A stretch of DNA of 19,677 nucleotides from Prevotella sp. (lineage in GTDB: Bacteria; Bacteroidota; Bacteroidia; Bacteroidales; Bacteroidaceae). A program made the translations under genes and the position numbers. Under the pieces are notes generated by a model. The model was given only the letters and a program-made list of their open reading frames with translations. It was not told where the DNA came from and did not search any database. Below, piece by piece: positions 8,023-14,600 of this stretch (the first letter of the stretch is position 1; each line of letters begins with the position of its first letter). The stretch is taken from the NCBI GenBank assembly GCA_016291915.1, contig JAEEZP010000109.1, positions 1 through 19,677 on the forward strand. Direction: 5' to 3'.

Positions 8023-8041
8023 TTGCGGAAGCTGAGGGATT
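8022..8041. repeat. 20-bp duplicate of the tRNA-Ser 3' end (possible att-like site)
   Basis: TTTGCGGAAGCTGAGGGATT here is identical to 8165-8184, which covers the acceptor 3' strand and part of the T stem of the tRNA-Ser. Copies are in the same orientation, 143 bp apart. Duplicated tRNA 3' ends are the usual footprint of integrase-mediated insertion. The enclosed 123 bp are too short for an island, so this would be a remnant or a very small element. Confidence 0.6.
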
Positions 8042-8043
8042 AC

Positions 8044-8094
8044 CTGACCTCTTCTGTTGCCACCGTTCTACGAACGACGTTGCAACCCGGTCAG
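8044..8094. repeat. Three-tier nested palindrome between the tRNA-end duplicates
   Basis: CTGACC (8044-8049) pairs with GGTCAG (8089-8094), TTGC (8057-8060) with GCAA (8082-8085), and CGTTC (8064-8068) with GAACG (8072-8076) around TAC, which on the minus strand is a C(GTA)G triloop. It could be a small structured RNA or a DNA hairpin end of a mobile element. Confidence 0.5.
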
Positions 8095-8125
8095 ATGATA
8101 CCCTTGCCTTTACGGAAGGTGATAC

Positions 8126-8158
8126 AAAAAGGGAAGCATCATAACGATACTTCCCTTT
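8126..8158 (-). terminator. Terminator of the tRNA-Ser transcript
   Basis: On the minus strand the hairpin arms AAAGGGAAG and CTTCCCTTT (complement of 8150-8158 and 8128-8136) pair perfectly over 9 bp and run into a T5 tract. It begins about 10 nt after the tRNA 3' end. Confidence 0.8.
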
Positions 8159-8168
8159 GCTTGCTTTG

Positions 8169-8253
8169 CGGAAGCTGAGGGATTCGAACCCCCGGTGCCT
8201 CTCGGCACGCCGGTTTTCAAGACCGGTGTAATCGACCACTCTACCAAACTTCC
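8169..8253 (-). tRNA. tRNA-Ser (anticodon TGA)
   Basis: Read on the minus strand, the acceptor GGAAGTT pairs with AGCTTCC with one G-T wobble, and the discriminator is G. The anticodon arm CCGGT-CTTGAAA-ACCGG has anticodon TGA, decoding UCN serine codons. A class II variable arm (GTGCC-GAGA-GGCAC) and a T arm with GGTTCGAATCC are present. The total is 85 nt, normal for tRNA-Ser. The 3' CCA is not encoded. A consensus promoter lies about 40 nt upstream and a terminator directly downstream, so it is a monocistronic tRNA gene. Confidence 0.95.
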
Positions 8254-8291
8254 TAAATGTCTTACAACATGCTTTTGGTCGAAAAGCGCTG

Positions 8292-8323
8292 CAAAGGTAA
8301 TGCCTTTTTTCCAAATATCCAAA
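8292..8323 (-). promoter_or_regulatory. Promoter of the tRNA-Ser gene
   Basis: On the minus strand TTTG (complement of 8320-8323), exactly 20 nt, then TACCTTTG (complement of 8292-8299) form a Bacteroidetes promoter. The predicted start near 8285 gives a leader of about 30 nt before the mature tRNA. Confidence 0.8.
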
Positions 8324-8400
8324 TTTTTACCGTATTTTATTGAAAAAAAGCATCTAACAACACAAACAGAAGGCCGAGAGACCAAAAGACCAAGAGACAA

Positions 8401-8630
8401 ATGATGTTTGCTGCGCAATAAATGGATGTTTGAAAGGGAGTTAAAAGGTAGTTAAAGAGAAGTTAGCCGCCTTCTGCGGCAGAAGTTAAAAGGACAAATG
8501 AATCGGGGACAGGTATGCAAAGCGGCCCTGTCCCCGGAGAAGGGAAGTTAAAAGGAAGTTATTGCTACGCTCAGGGAGTTAAAGGGAAGTTAAAAGGACA
8601 TTAGCCTGTTGCTGCGCAACAAATAGAAAA
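8401..8630. repeat. Irregular GGAAGTTAAAAGG array punctuated by hairpins
   Basis: About eight copies of a G(G)AGTTAAAAGG-like unit run from 8437 to 8600. Between them are TTGC-TGC-GCAA (about 8408-8418), GCCGC-CTTCT-GCGGC (8466-8480), a strong CGGGGACAGG/CCTGTCCCCG stem with a 13-nt loop (8504-8536), and GTTGC-TGC-GCAAC (8608-8620). Read on the minus strand, the TGC loops are C(GCA)G triloops like those in the modular repeats. No open reading frame of interest crosses it. The spacing is too irregular for CRISPR. Confidence 0.65.
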
Positions 8631-8694
8631 TGGATAATTGAATAAAACACAGAGGACTCAGAGAAGACAGAGATCACAGAGGATATAACGGAAA

Positions 8695-8910
8695 GAGTTG
8701 CGATAGCGAGAGGTAGTTGCGATACGAACCGAACACCTCGCCCCAAGCCTTTGGGGAAAGTCGCGATTAAGCGAGAGCAGAGACTTGCTTGCAAAGGCTA
8801 TGCCGAGCGTGAGCGAGTTCGACGAAGTCAAAGGAAGGTACACAGATACGATGATTGAAAAACGGCGCCGTAGGCAGTGCGAGGACCTGTTTGAGCGAAG
8901 CGAAATAAAA
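8695..8910. repeat. Dispersed modular hairpin repeat, copy 3 (truncated)
   Basis: CCCCAA-GCCT-TTGGGG (8741-8756); GCAGAG then ACTTGC-TT-GCAAAG then GCTATGCCGA (8777-8806); GAC-GAA-GTC (8821-8829); CGCC-GTA-GGCA (8866-8876); and the first 26 bp of the conserved 80-bp block (8879-8904), after which it stops in an A-rich tract. The distance from the CCCC hairpin to the GCAGAG hairpin stem is 42 nt, identical to copy 1. The copy lacks the second GCAGAG module present in copy 1. Confidence 0.75.
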
Positions 8911-8918
8911 AAAACCAT

Positions 8919-8940
8919 GCCCGCATAAGGGTGTGGTACC
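8919..8940. repeat. CCATGCCC/GGGTGTGG hairpin
   Basis: An 8-bp stem with two G-T wobbles around GCATAA, preceded by an A-rich run. It could terminate a plus-strand or minus-strand transcript only weakly, because no long T tract follows on either strand. Confidence 0.4.
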
Positions 8941-8974
8941 TTCGTGTAAGAGCGACGAGTAGGAGCGGTTACAT

Positions 8975-9047
8975 CCCTCTCCTGGAGAGGAGAGGGCGTG
9001 GGAGAGGTCGAGTCCCCTCCTTAGGCAAGGAGGGGTTGGGGTGGTTG
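8975..9047. repeat. Two tandem REP-like palindromes with G-rich tails
   Basis: Module 1 is CCTCTCC-T-GGAGAGG (8976-8990) with a tail ending GGGCGTGGGAGAGG. Module 2 is CCCCTCCTT-AGGC-AAGGAGGGG (9014-9035) with the tail TTGGGGTGGTTG (9036-9047). They share the layout of a pyrimidine/purine palindrome then a G-rich tail, with different stems. Sequences of this style recur widely between genes in Bacteroidetes and other genomes; that is general recollection, not a search. Confidence 0.65.
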
Positions 9048-9136
9048 TGAAAAAAAGTCTGGCGGTACAGAGAGAAGTAAACTAACAACATCATTATCAC
9101 ACAAAACAAAATTTCCTTAGCATACGCCAAAAAAAA

Positions 9137-9168
9137 TTTGCAGTATGGGAAAAAATAATCTATTTTTG
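9137..9168 (+). promoter_or_regulatory. Promoter of the polysaccharide operon
   Basis: TTTG (9137-9140), exactly 20 nt, then TATTTTTG (9161-9168) match the Bacteroidetes -33/-7 consensus. Transcription would begin near 9175, giving a leader of about 33 nt to the ATG at 9208. No other promoter with both boxes was noticed inside the ten-gene operon. Confidence 0.75.
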
Positions 9169-9207
9169 CAGCGGCAATCATGCCAAGAATGATCACAACG
9201 TAATACT

Positions 9208-10749
9208 ATGTCAACCACCACCAGGATTGTCCGCAACACCACATACATGTATCTCAAGATGGGTATCACACTCATCATCAACCTGTATGCCACACGCGTG
9301 ACACTGCTGCAACTCGGCGAGAACGACTACGGCCTCTTCGGTGTCGTGGCAGGCATGGTGAACATGCTCGGCTTCCTCAACGCCACCGTCATGCACACCA
9401 CCCAGCGGTTCATCAACTTCCACATGGGCGCCGGTGATATCCTCCTGCTGAAGAAAGTTTTCAGCAACAGCCTCATCATCCACACCCTGATAGCCCTTGT
9501 AGTGTTCATCATCATGGAGATGGCCGTCCACCCCGTCTTCCGTTTTATCCTCACTATCGACAGTCAGCGCATCGCCACCGCACAGATCATTTATCACCTG
9601 ATGGTCGTCACCTCCGTCAGCACCATCGTCACCTGTCCTTACGATGCCTGTATCAACGCCCACGAGCACCTCGTCTACTATGCCGTGACGGGCATCATAG
9701 AGTCGGTGGCACGCCTGGGCATCGTCCTCTCTCTGGCATTTGTCACCACCGACCGGCTACTGTGCTACGGTCTCTCACTGACCATCCTGTCACTGCTTCT
9801 GCTGCTTGTGAAAGTCTTTTTCTGCCGATACCACTATGAAGAATGTACAGGGTCGGTGAGGAGATATTTCGACCGGCAACAGATCAGCCGACAGCTCACC
9901 TATGCCTCGTGGAACTTCTTCGGGGTGACGGGCATCGTCGTCGGCAGTTATGGCAGCGGACCCTTGTTAAATCATTTCTTCGGCACCACCATCAACGCAG
10001 CCCATAGCGTAAGCGGACAGATGAGAGGATATCTCCTCGCCATCACCCACAACCTGTCGAGAGCCGTCAGACCCGTCATCACAAAGAAAGCCGGTGAGGG
10101 AAACCTCCCCGGCATGCTCCGCTTCTCCATCACCGCCTGTAAGGTGTATTACCTCCTCTTCACCCTCGTCGCCCTGCCCTTCGTCATCGAGACACCCTTC
10201 GTTCTCACCGTATGGCTGAAAGACATCCCCCAATGGACCACCACCTTCCTTCGTTGGGATATTCTCATCTCATGGATGGAACTGCTCATACTACCGTTCT
10301 ACACCTCCTTGTTTGCCTATGGTCATGTCAGGGCCGTCAGCCTCTTTCGGGGATCCAGTCATCTGATACCCCTCCTCCTCATGATCTTCCTGTTTCACAA
10401 CTGTCACACCCCCACCCTGCTCTACCTCCTCACTTTCCTCCTGGTGGATGTCGTCAGCCCCTGCTATGTCCTTTTGCTGATGCACCGCCATTACCGCCTG
10501 GACATCCCCCGGTATCTCCTCACCACCCTGCTCCCGGCCCTGTCATGCACCGTTGTCGCCATGGCCGCAGGCATCTGTCTCCGCACACTACTCGCTGAAG
10601 GATGGCTGCGCCTGATCACCGTCACCCTTACCGCCGGTCTGCTCTTCTTCCTTTCGATGCTCCGTTGCACCTTCGATGGTCAGGAGCGTGCCCTGCTTAT
10701 CAGAATACTAAAAACCCTTATTCAGAAAATACAACCCATCAAGAAATGA
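9208..10749 (+). CDS. Wzx-type polysaccharide flippase (MOP superfamily)
   Basis: A 513-residue, very hydrophobic protein with about 12-14 membrane segments. The N-terminus is typical of Bacteroidetes oligosaccharide flippases: RNTTYMYLKMG, then TLLQLGENDYGLFGVVAG and an ATQRF-like THTTQRFINF stretch near residues 70-75, a region conserved in family members. It would flip undecaprenyl-diphosphate-linked repeat units across the inner membrane. It is the first gene of the operon, with a promoter about 40 nt upstream. Its stop overlaps the next start as ATGA (10746-10749), suggesting translational coupling. Base composition is C-rich, unlike the AT-rich polymerase and glycosyltransferase genes further down. 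Confidence 0.88.
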   Translation: MSTTTRIVRNTTYMYLKMGITLIINLYATRVTLLQLGENDYGLFGVVAGMVNMLGFLNATVMHTTQRFINFHMGAGDILLLKKVFSNSLIIHTLIALVVFIIMEMAVHPVFRFILTIDSQRIATAQIIYHLMVVTSVSTIVTCPYDACINAHEHLVYYAVTGIIESVARLGIVLSLAFVTTDRLLCYGLSLTILSLLLLLVKVFFCRYHYEECTGSVRRYFDRQQISRQLTYASWNFFGVTGIVVGSYGSGPLLNHFFGTTINAAHSVSGQMRGYLLAITHNLSRAVRPVITKKAGEGNLPGMLRFSITACKVYYLLFTLVALPFVIETPFVLTVWLKDIPQWTTTFLRWDILISWMELLILPFYTSLFAYGHVRAVSLFRGSSHLIPLLLMIFLFHNCHTPTLLYLLTFLLVDVVSPCYVLLLMHRHYRLDIPRYLLTTLLPALSCTVVAMAAGICLRTLLAEGWLRLITVTLTAGLLFFLSMLRCTFDGQERALLIRILKTLIQKIQPIKK

Positions 10750-11321
10750 AAACAACCATCAAATGGATCATCTACAGTCTGCTGATCGTTCCTCACATCA
10801 TCTGTTTCTACTGTTCTTCCCACAGAACGGTCATTATCACGGATATCGAACGCTGGAAACACTTCCGTCCGCATCTTAAAGAAACCACGGACCTATATGC
10901 ACTGATGTCTCTTCTAATCTTCCAACCATCGTTTCGCAACCAGTTCTATCTACGCATGGGTAACGTCAGGATCATACTGAAAATCCTTTTACATGAAGTA
11001 CCCTGCACGGTCATCGAGACACAGGATATCGGTGAGGGATTCGTGTTTATGCACGCGATGGGCACTTCTGTTAACGGTCTGTCACGTATTGGGCGCAACT
11101 GTACGCTTTATCATAACGTACTTATCGGGGTGGGCAACAACCTGAAACAGGCACCCATCATCGGTGATAACGTGACGATAGGCTATGGAGCTATCATCAT
11201 CGGCAACGTAAAGATAGGAAACAATGTAAAGATAGGAGCAGGAACCGTGGTGACTCACGATATTCCTGACAATACTACCGTTGTAGGACCCAAACCCCGA
11301 TTGCTATGTCACACCCCGTAA
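10746..11321 (+). CDS. Serine-acetyltransferase-like hexapeptide-repeat O-acetyltransferase
   Basis: 191 residues. The frame stays open upstream to 10602, but the start at 10746 (MKTTIKWII) overlaps the flippase stop by 4 nt and gives a protein of normal length. An N-terminal hydrophobic segment is followed by a left-handed beta-helix of hexapeptide repeats (about 110-185), visible as IGRNCTLYHNVLIG, IIGDNVTIGYGAIIIG, VKIGNNVKIGAGTVV and the closing VVGPKPR. The His of FMHAMGTSV sits where CysE-type enzymes carry a catalytic His. In polysaccharide loci such enzymes usually acetylate a sugar of the repeat unit rather than make O-acetylserine for cysteine synthesis, and the context favours that role. 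The 3' end overlaps the next gene by 16 nt. Confidence 0.85.
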   Translation: MKTTIKWIIYSLLIVPHIICFYCSSHRTVIITDIERWKHFRPHLKETTDLYALMSLLIFQPSFRNQFYLRMGNVRIILKILLHEVPCTVIETQDIGEGFVFMHAMGTSVNGLSRIGRNCTLYHNVLIGVGNNLKQAPIIGDNVTIGYGAIIIGNVKIGNNVKIGAGTVVTHDIPDNTTVVGPKPRLLCHTP

Positions 11322-12457
11322 AAACGATAATCATCTTCGCCAACGGTGATCCGCGTAAGGCCGCCACCTGGTCAAATGTTCCCTGTTGCATCGTCAGACA
11401 ACTGGAGCAGAGGGATCTCCGCGTACATACCGTCAACCTGCTCTGCCACCCTCTCCAGCAAGGCTACGACCATGTCATAAGAAAAGTGTTGCGACTGCTC
11501 CTGCTGCCATTCGGCATCCACCCACCCTATTATGTGCACACACGACTGCATCGGTGGTGCGCCGAACGGAAGATTAGACATGCCATATGGAGCTTCCCTG
11601 ATGCCTGTTGCTGTCTGTTTTTCAGCTACCTCTTCTACAACCGGTATAACACGATACCCTCACTATTGTTAGGCGACTGGCCCATTCCTTTCGATCTGCA
11701 GCGGAAGGGTCGCCGCCCCTCGTTCCTCTACCGTCGTGTCATCCGTCAGGAAGAGGAAGCCATCACCCATGCCCGCCATGTCCTCTCCGTGTTCCAGCTC
11801 AGGGCCGTAGAGATGCAGAGAGCCTATCCCACCGCCGCTGTCCGTTTCATCGGTAATCTCTTTGTCAACAACTGCTACGGCACACCCCCCGATGTCAATG
11901 CGCTCATCCACAAAAAACGAAAGTCGGGCATCCTCCTTTTTGTAGGAAAGCCCGACCGTTACCGTCATGCCGCACAACAGGTTGTCGATGCCTTGGCATT
12001 GCTACTGAGCGAAGAACCCTGGCGAGCCTTACAGTTGCATATCATCGGAATGGAGGACCAGTCATTGACTATCCCCCCTGCTTTGCCGGTAGTCTGTCAT
12101 GGTTATTTGGATAAGGACCATCGGGAGGAACATGCCGAGTACTATCGACTTCTTATGGACGCACGTATGATCATCAACCCGTCACCCTGCTGGGCAGCCT
12201 ACTCCTCCCTCGTGGAAGCCATGTATTTCTACACCCCGGTCATCGTCAGTCCCTTTGATGCTTTCACCGACGCTTTCGGTCAGACGATAGACTTCGGCTG
12301 TTACACCACCCCTGATGCCCGGCAAATCTCTGATCATATACGTTATCTCTGCGATACTCCCAACTATCCCCTTCTGTGCAAACGTGCCCATCATCATGTG
12401 AAAGACAACACCTGCACACGCTTTGTCGATGAACTCATCCACCTGATAGAACCCTAA
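11306..12457 (+). CDS. GT-B fold glycosyltransferase (GT4-like), divergent
   Basis: 383 residues; starts within the acetyltransferase gene. The N-terminal half opens with a Rossmann-like strand (KTIIIFANGDP) and has few family landmarks. The C-terminal half resembles GT4 enzymes: ILLFVGKPDRYRHA, LHIIGMED, a YYRLLMDARMIINPS stretch and SSLVEAMYFYTPVIVS, where Glu304 matches the second Glu of the EX7E donor-binding motif. The first Glu of that motif is replaced by a CWAAYS context, so the nucleotide-sugar site is atypical. It would add one sugar to the lipid-linked repeat unit at the inner face of the cytoplasmic membrane. Donor and acceptor are unknown. Confidence 0.7.
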   Translation: MSHPVKTIIIFANGDPRKAATWSNVPCCIVRQLEQRDLRVHTVNLLCHPLQQGYDHVIRKVLRLLLLPFGIHPPYYVHTRLHRWCAERKIRHAIWSFPDACCCLFFSYLFYNRYNTIPSLLLGDWPIPFDLQRKGRRPSFLYRRVIRQEEEAITHARHVLSVFQLRAVEMQRAYPTAAVRFIGNLFVNNCYGTPPDVNALIHKKRKSGILLFVGKPDRYRHAAQQVVDALALLLSEEPWRALQLHIIGMEDQSLTIPPALPVVCHGYLDKDHREEHAEYYRLLMDARMIINPSPCWAAYSSLVEAMYFYTPVIVSPFDAFTDAFGQTIDFGCYTTPDARQISDHIRYLCDTPNYPLLCKRAHHHVKDNTCTRFVDELIHLIEP

Positions 12458-12461
12458 CACC

Positions 12462-13547
12462 ATGAACATCTTTATCATCACACATTCTCTGACTGGAGGA
12501 GGAGCTGAACGCGTAGCCGTCAACCTTGCCAACGGACTGACAAAACGAGGACATGCTGTAACGTTATTCACTGATCTACATTATCCCGTTACCTATCAGC
12601 CCGATGACCATGTCCATGTCTACCCATTCCGTAGAAACAGATCTCATAAACTCACGAAATGGCTTCATGCTATCATAATCATCCGTAGAAAAATAAAAGA
12701 AGAACACCCGGATGCTATTATCGGTATGATGCATCTTTGTTCCCTTATAGGCCGGACCGCAGCGGCCTTTTTACCCGTCCCCGTAGTACTAACCATCCAC
12801 CATGCAGTAGGTCATAGAAAAGTTCGGTATTCGTGGATTACTCGTTTTGCAGACCAATGGATGCCCATGCTCTTTCCTTGTGTTACCGTTCTCTCTGAAA
12901 GAGATAAACAGTTTTACCACCGTCGGAAGAATATCATGGTCATGTACAATCCACTGACATTCTCACCTGTCTCCCTCATTCCCCCTAAAGAAAAAATAAT
13001 CCTGGCGGCAGGGCGGCTCTCAGCTGTATATATCAAAGGATGGGATCTGCTGATACAGGCTTGGTCGATGATCGCCAATCAATATCCCGACTGGCAGTTA
13101 GTCATTGTCGGCGGCGGAAGTGATGAAGACGAAAACATCATCCAAAAGATGCTCCATGAAAGAAATGTATCACAACAGACATTACTTACCGGTTATCAGC
13201 AAGACATCCTCCCATGGTATCAGAGAGCAGCCATCTTTGCACTGAGCAGTCGTAGTGAAGGACAACCGATGGTCTTGCTAGAGGCGATGTGTCAGGGATG
13301 TGCACCCGTAGCCACCGATAACGACAATCGCACACAGGAGATTATCACCACATCTTCACAGGGTATCATCTGCGAGACGGATGCTTTATCTATCGCACGA
13401 GCATTGTCCCAGCTTCTCGCTGATAGCGTCCTCCGTACACAGTTGCAACAAGGTGCTGTCCTAAGGTCTTTTCATTATTCTTCTGAACAGGTCGCCAAGC
13501 GCTGGGAACACTTATTAGAATCACTAACCCAACAAATACACCAATGA
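12462..13547 (+). CDS. Glycosyltransferase family 4 protein
   Basis: 361 residues with a complete GT-B layout. The N-terminal acceptor domain has the glycine-rich loop THSLTGGGAERV (8-19). The C-terminal donor domain has AAGRLSAVYIKGWDLLI (about 182-198), VIVGGGSDEDE (about 214-224) and the full EX7E motif in SEGQPMVLLEA (Glu266, Glu274). It is a retaining enzyme that transfers a sugar from a nucleotide donor to the growing lipid-linked oligosaccharide. It starts 4 nt after the upstream stop and ends with an ATGA overlap with the polymerase gene. Composition is intermediate between the C-rich start and AT-rich middle of the operon. Confidence 0.92.
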   Translation: MNIFIITHSLTGGGAERVAVNLANGLTKRGHAVTLFTDLHYPVTYQPDDHVHVYPFRRNRSHKLTKWLHAIIIIRRKIKEEHPDAIIGMMHLCSLIGRTAAAFLPVPVVLTIHHAVGHRKVRYSWITRFADQWMPMLFPCVTVLSERDKQFYHRRKNIMVMYNPLTFSPVSLIPPKEKIILAAGRLSAVYIKGWDLLIQAWSMIANQYPDWQLVIVGGGSDEDENIIQKMLHERNVSQQTLLTGYQQDILPWYQRAAIFALSSRSEGQPMVLLEAMCQGCAPVATDNDNRTQEIITTSSQGIICETDALSIARALSQLLADSVLRTQLQQGAVLRSFHYSSEQVAKRWEHLLESLTQQIHQ

Positions 13548-14599
13548 TGATCTTAGTATATCTTCTTTTTACGGTTTATTATATCCTGTGTATGGCCATT
13601 ACAAGATCAGGACAAAGGAAACAGAACGAAATGCTAGTGTGTTCACTCATCGTTTACATGTTCCTCATTACTTTTCGTGACCCCTCTCTTTGGTCCGACA
13701 CACAAGGATATATCATTGGTTTCAAGTACCATACTAAGGATCTCTTCCACTTTACATTCCACGACAGCATTGTCGGTTATACAGAGTTTGGTTTTTATTT
13801 GATTGGCGTCATCGTGAAGACGTTTACTACCCATGAGCGTATTTACTTGTTGGTGGTAGGCGCCTTGAGTATGTTCATTCTTTATAAAGACATCCGTCGC
13901 TATGCTGTTTTTCCACTCATCGTGCTTTGTCTTTATCTTGCCCGATTTGGATTCGGCAGACATTTCGTACAGATAAGGGCAGGCATTGCCATTCTGATCG
14001 TCGTGTGGGCTTTGCGTTATATCACCAATAGACAACTATGGCGATACTTTATGGCTGTCACCGTCGCCTCGTTCTTCCATATCAGTGCATTCATAGCCCT
14101 GCCCACCTATTTTCTTAATAGTATCCCACTGAAGAAGAAACATGTAGTTGAAATTCTTGTTACAACACTCGTTTTTACATCTATTTATTCCGTACAAATA
14201 AATAAAAAAGTAACAGCATGGTCGATGGATACTAAACTTGCTTTGTCATACACTGATAACAGACAAACAATGAAAAGCACCGGACAAGGCCTTCATAATC
14301 CTATGATAATCTATCAATCGGCCATTCTCCTGCTTCTTACCTTTAATGAGAAGAGACTAGGAGAGTTATCACCTCATTACATAACCTTCCGTAATGGCTA
14401 TTTATATTCCACTGTCTGGCTTATCATTTTATCTTCTTTTCACGTATTGTCAGCACGTGGCTCAACAATCACAGCCACCTATGAGTGTTTCTTCCTACCT
14501 TTCTTCATAAGGATGTTTAAGAAGCAAGACCGATTTATCCCCTATATGGCTTTATATCTCTATGCAGTAATCTGGATAACCATTAATATCAATAAATAA
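13544..14599 (+). CDS. EpsG/Wzy-type O-antigen or capsule polymerase
   Basis: 351 residues, about 10 membrane segments. EpsG-family landmarks are present: an early RDPSLWSDTQGY (R-D...D..Y), TEFGFYLIG, an arginine-bearing RHFVQIRAGIAILIV, and the FFHISAFIALPTYF segment with its conserved His and Pro. Family members polymerise repeat units on the periplasmic side of the inner membrane. The assignment fits the flippase in the same operon, completing a Wzx/Wzy-dependent pathway. The gene is clearly AT-richer than the first genes of the operon, as is usual for the most exchanged genes of polysaccharide loci. Two adjacent ATGs (13544 and 13547) are possible starts; the first overlaps the preceding stop. 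Confidence 0.85.
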   Translation: MMILVYLLFTVYYILCMAITRSGQRKQNEMLVCSLIVYMFLITFRDPSLWSDTQGYIIGFKYHTKDLFHFTFHDSIVGYTEFGFYLIGVIVKTFTTHERIYLLVVGALSMFILYKDIRRYAVFPLIVLCLYLARFGFGRHFVQIRAGIAILIVVWALRYITNRQLWRYFMAVTVASFFHISAFIALPTYFLNSIPLKKKHVVEILVTTLVFTSIYSVQINKKVTAWSMDTKLALSYTDNRQTMKSTGQGLHNPMIIYQSAILLLLTFNEKRLGELSPHYITFRNGYLYSTVWLIILSSFHVLSARGSTITATYECFFLPFFIRMFKKQDRFIPYMALYLYAVIWITININK

Positions 14600-14600
14600 T

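Noticed and set aside
7724..8314. 196-residue minus-strand open frame
   Set aside because: It runs straight through the tRNA-Ser, its terminator and the repeat block, so it cannot be a real gene.
8401..8630. CRISPR array
   Set aside because: The units are short, unevenly spaced and interspersed with palindromes rather than unique spacers of constant length. No cas gene is present in the window.
5600..8910. Integron attC array
   Set aside because: No integrase, gene cassettes or RYYYAAC/GTTRRRY core pairs were seen bounding the hairpins.
8658..8918. 86-residue minus-strand open frame over repeat copy 3
   Set aside because: Explained by repeat composition; no start signal and no family resemblance beyond the other repeat-derived frames.
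9211..9669. 152-residue minus-strand frame opposite the flippase
   Set aside because: A shadow of the flippase gene: low-complexity acidic and Val/His-rich composition with no own signals.
10602..10745. Upstream extension of the acetyltransferase frame
   Set aside because: The extra 48 residues overlap the flippase coding sequence out of frame and do not resemble the family. The ATG at 10746 is coupled to the flippase stop.
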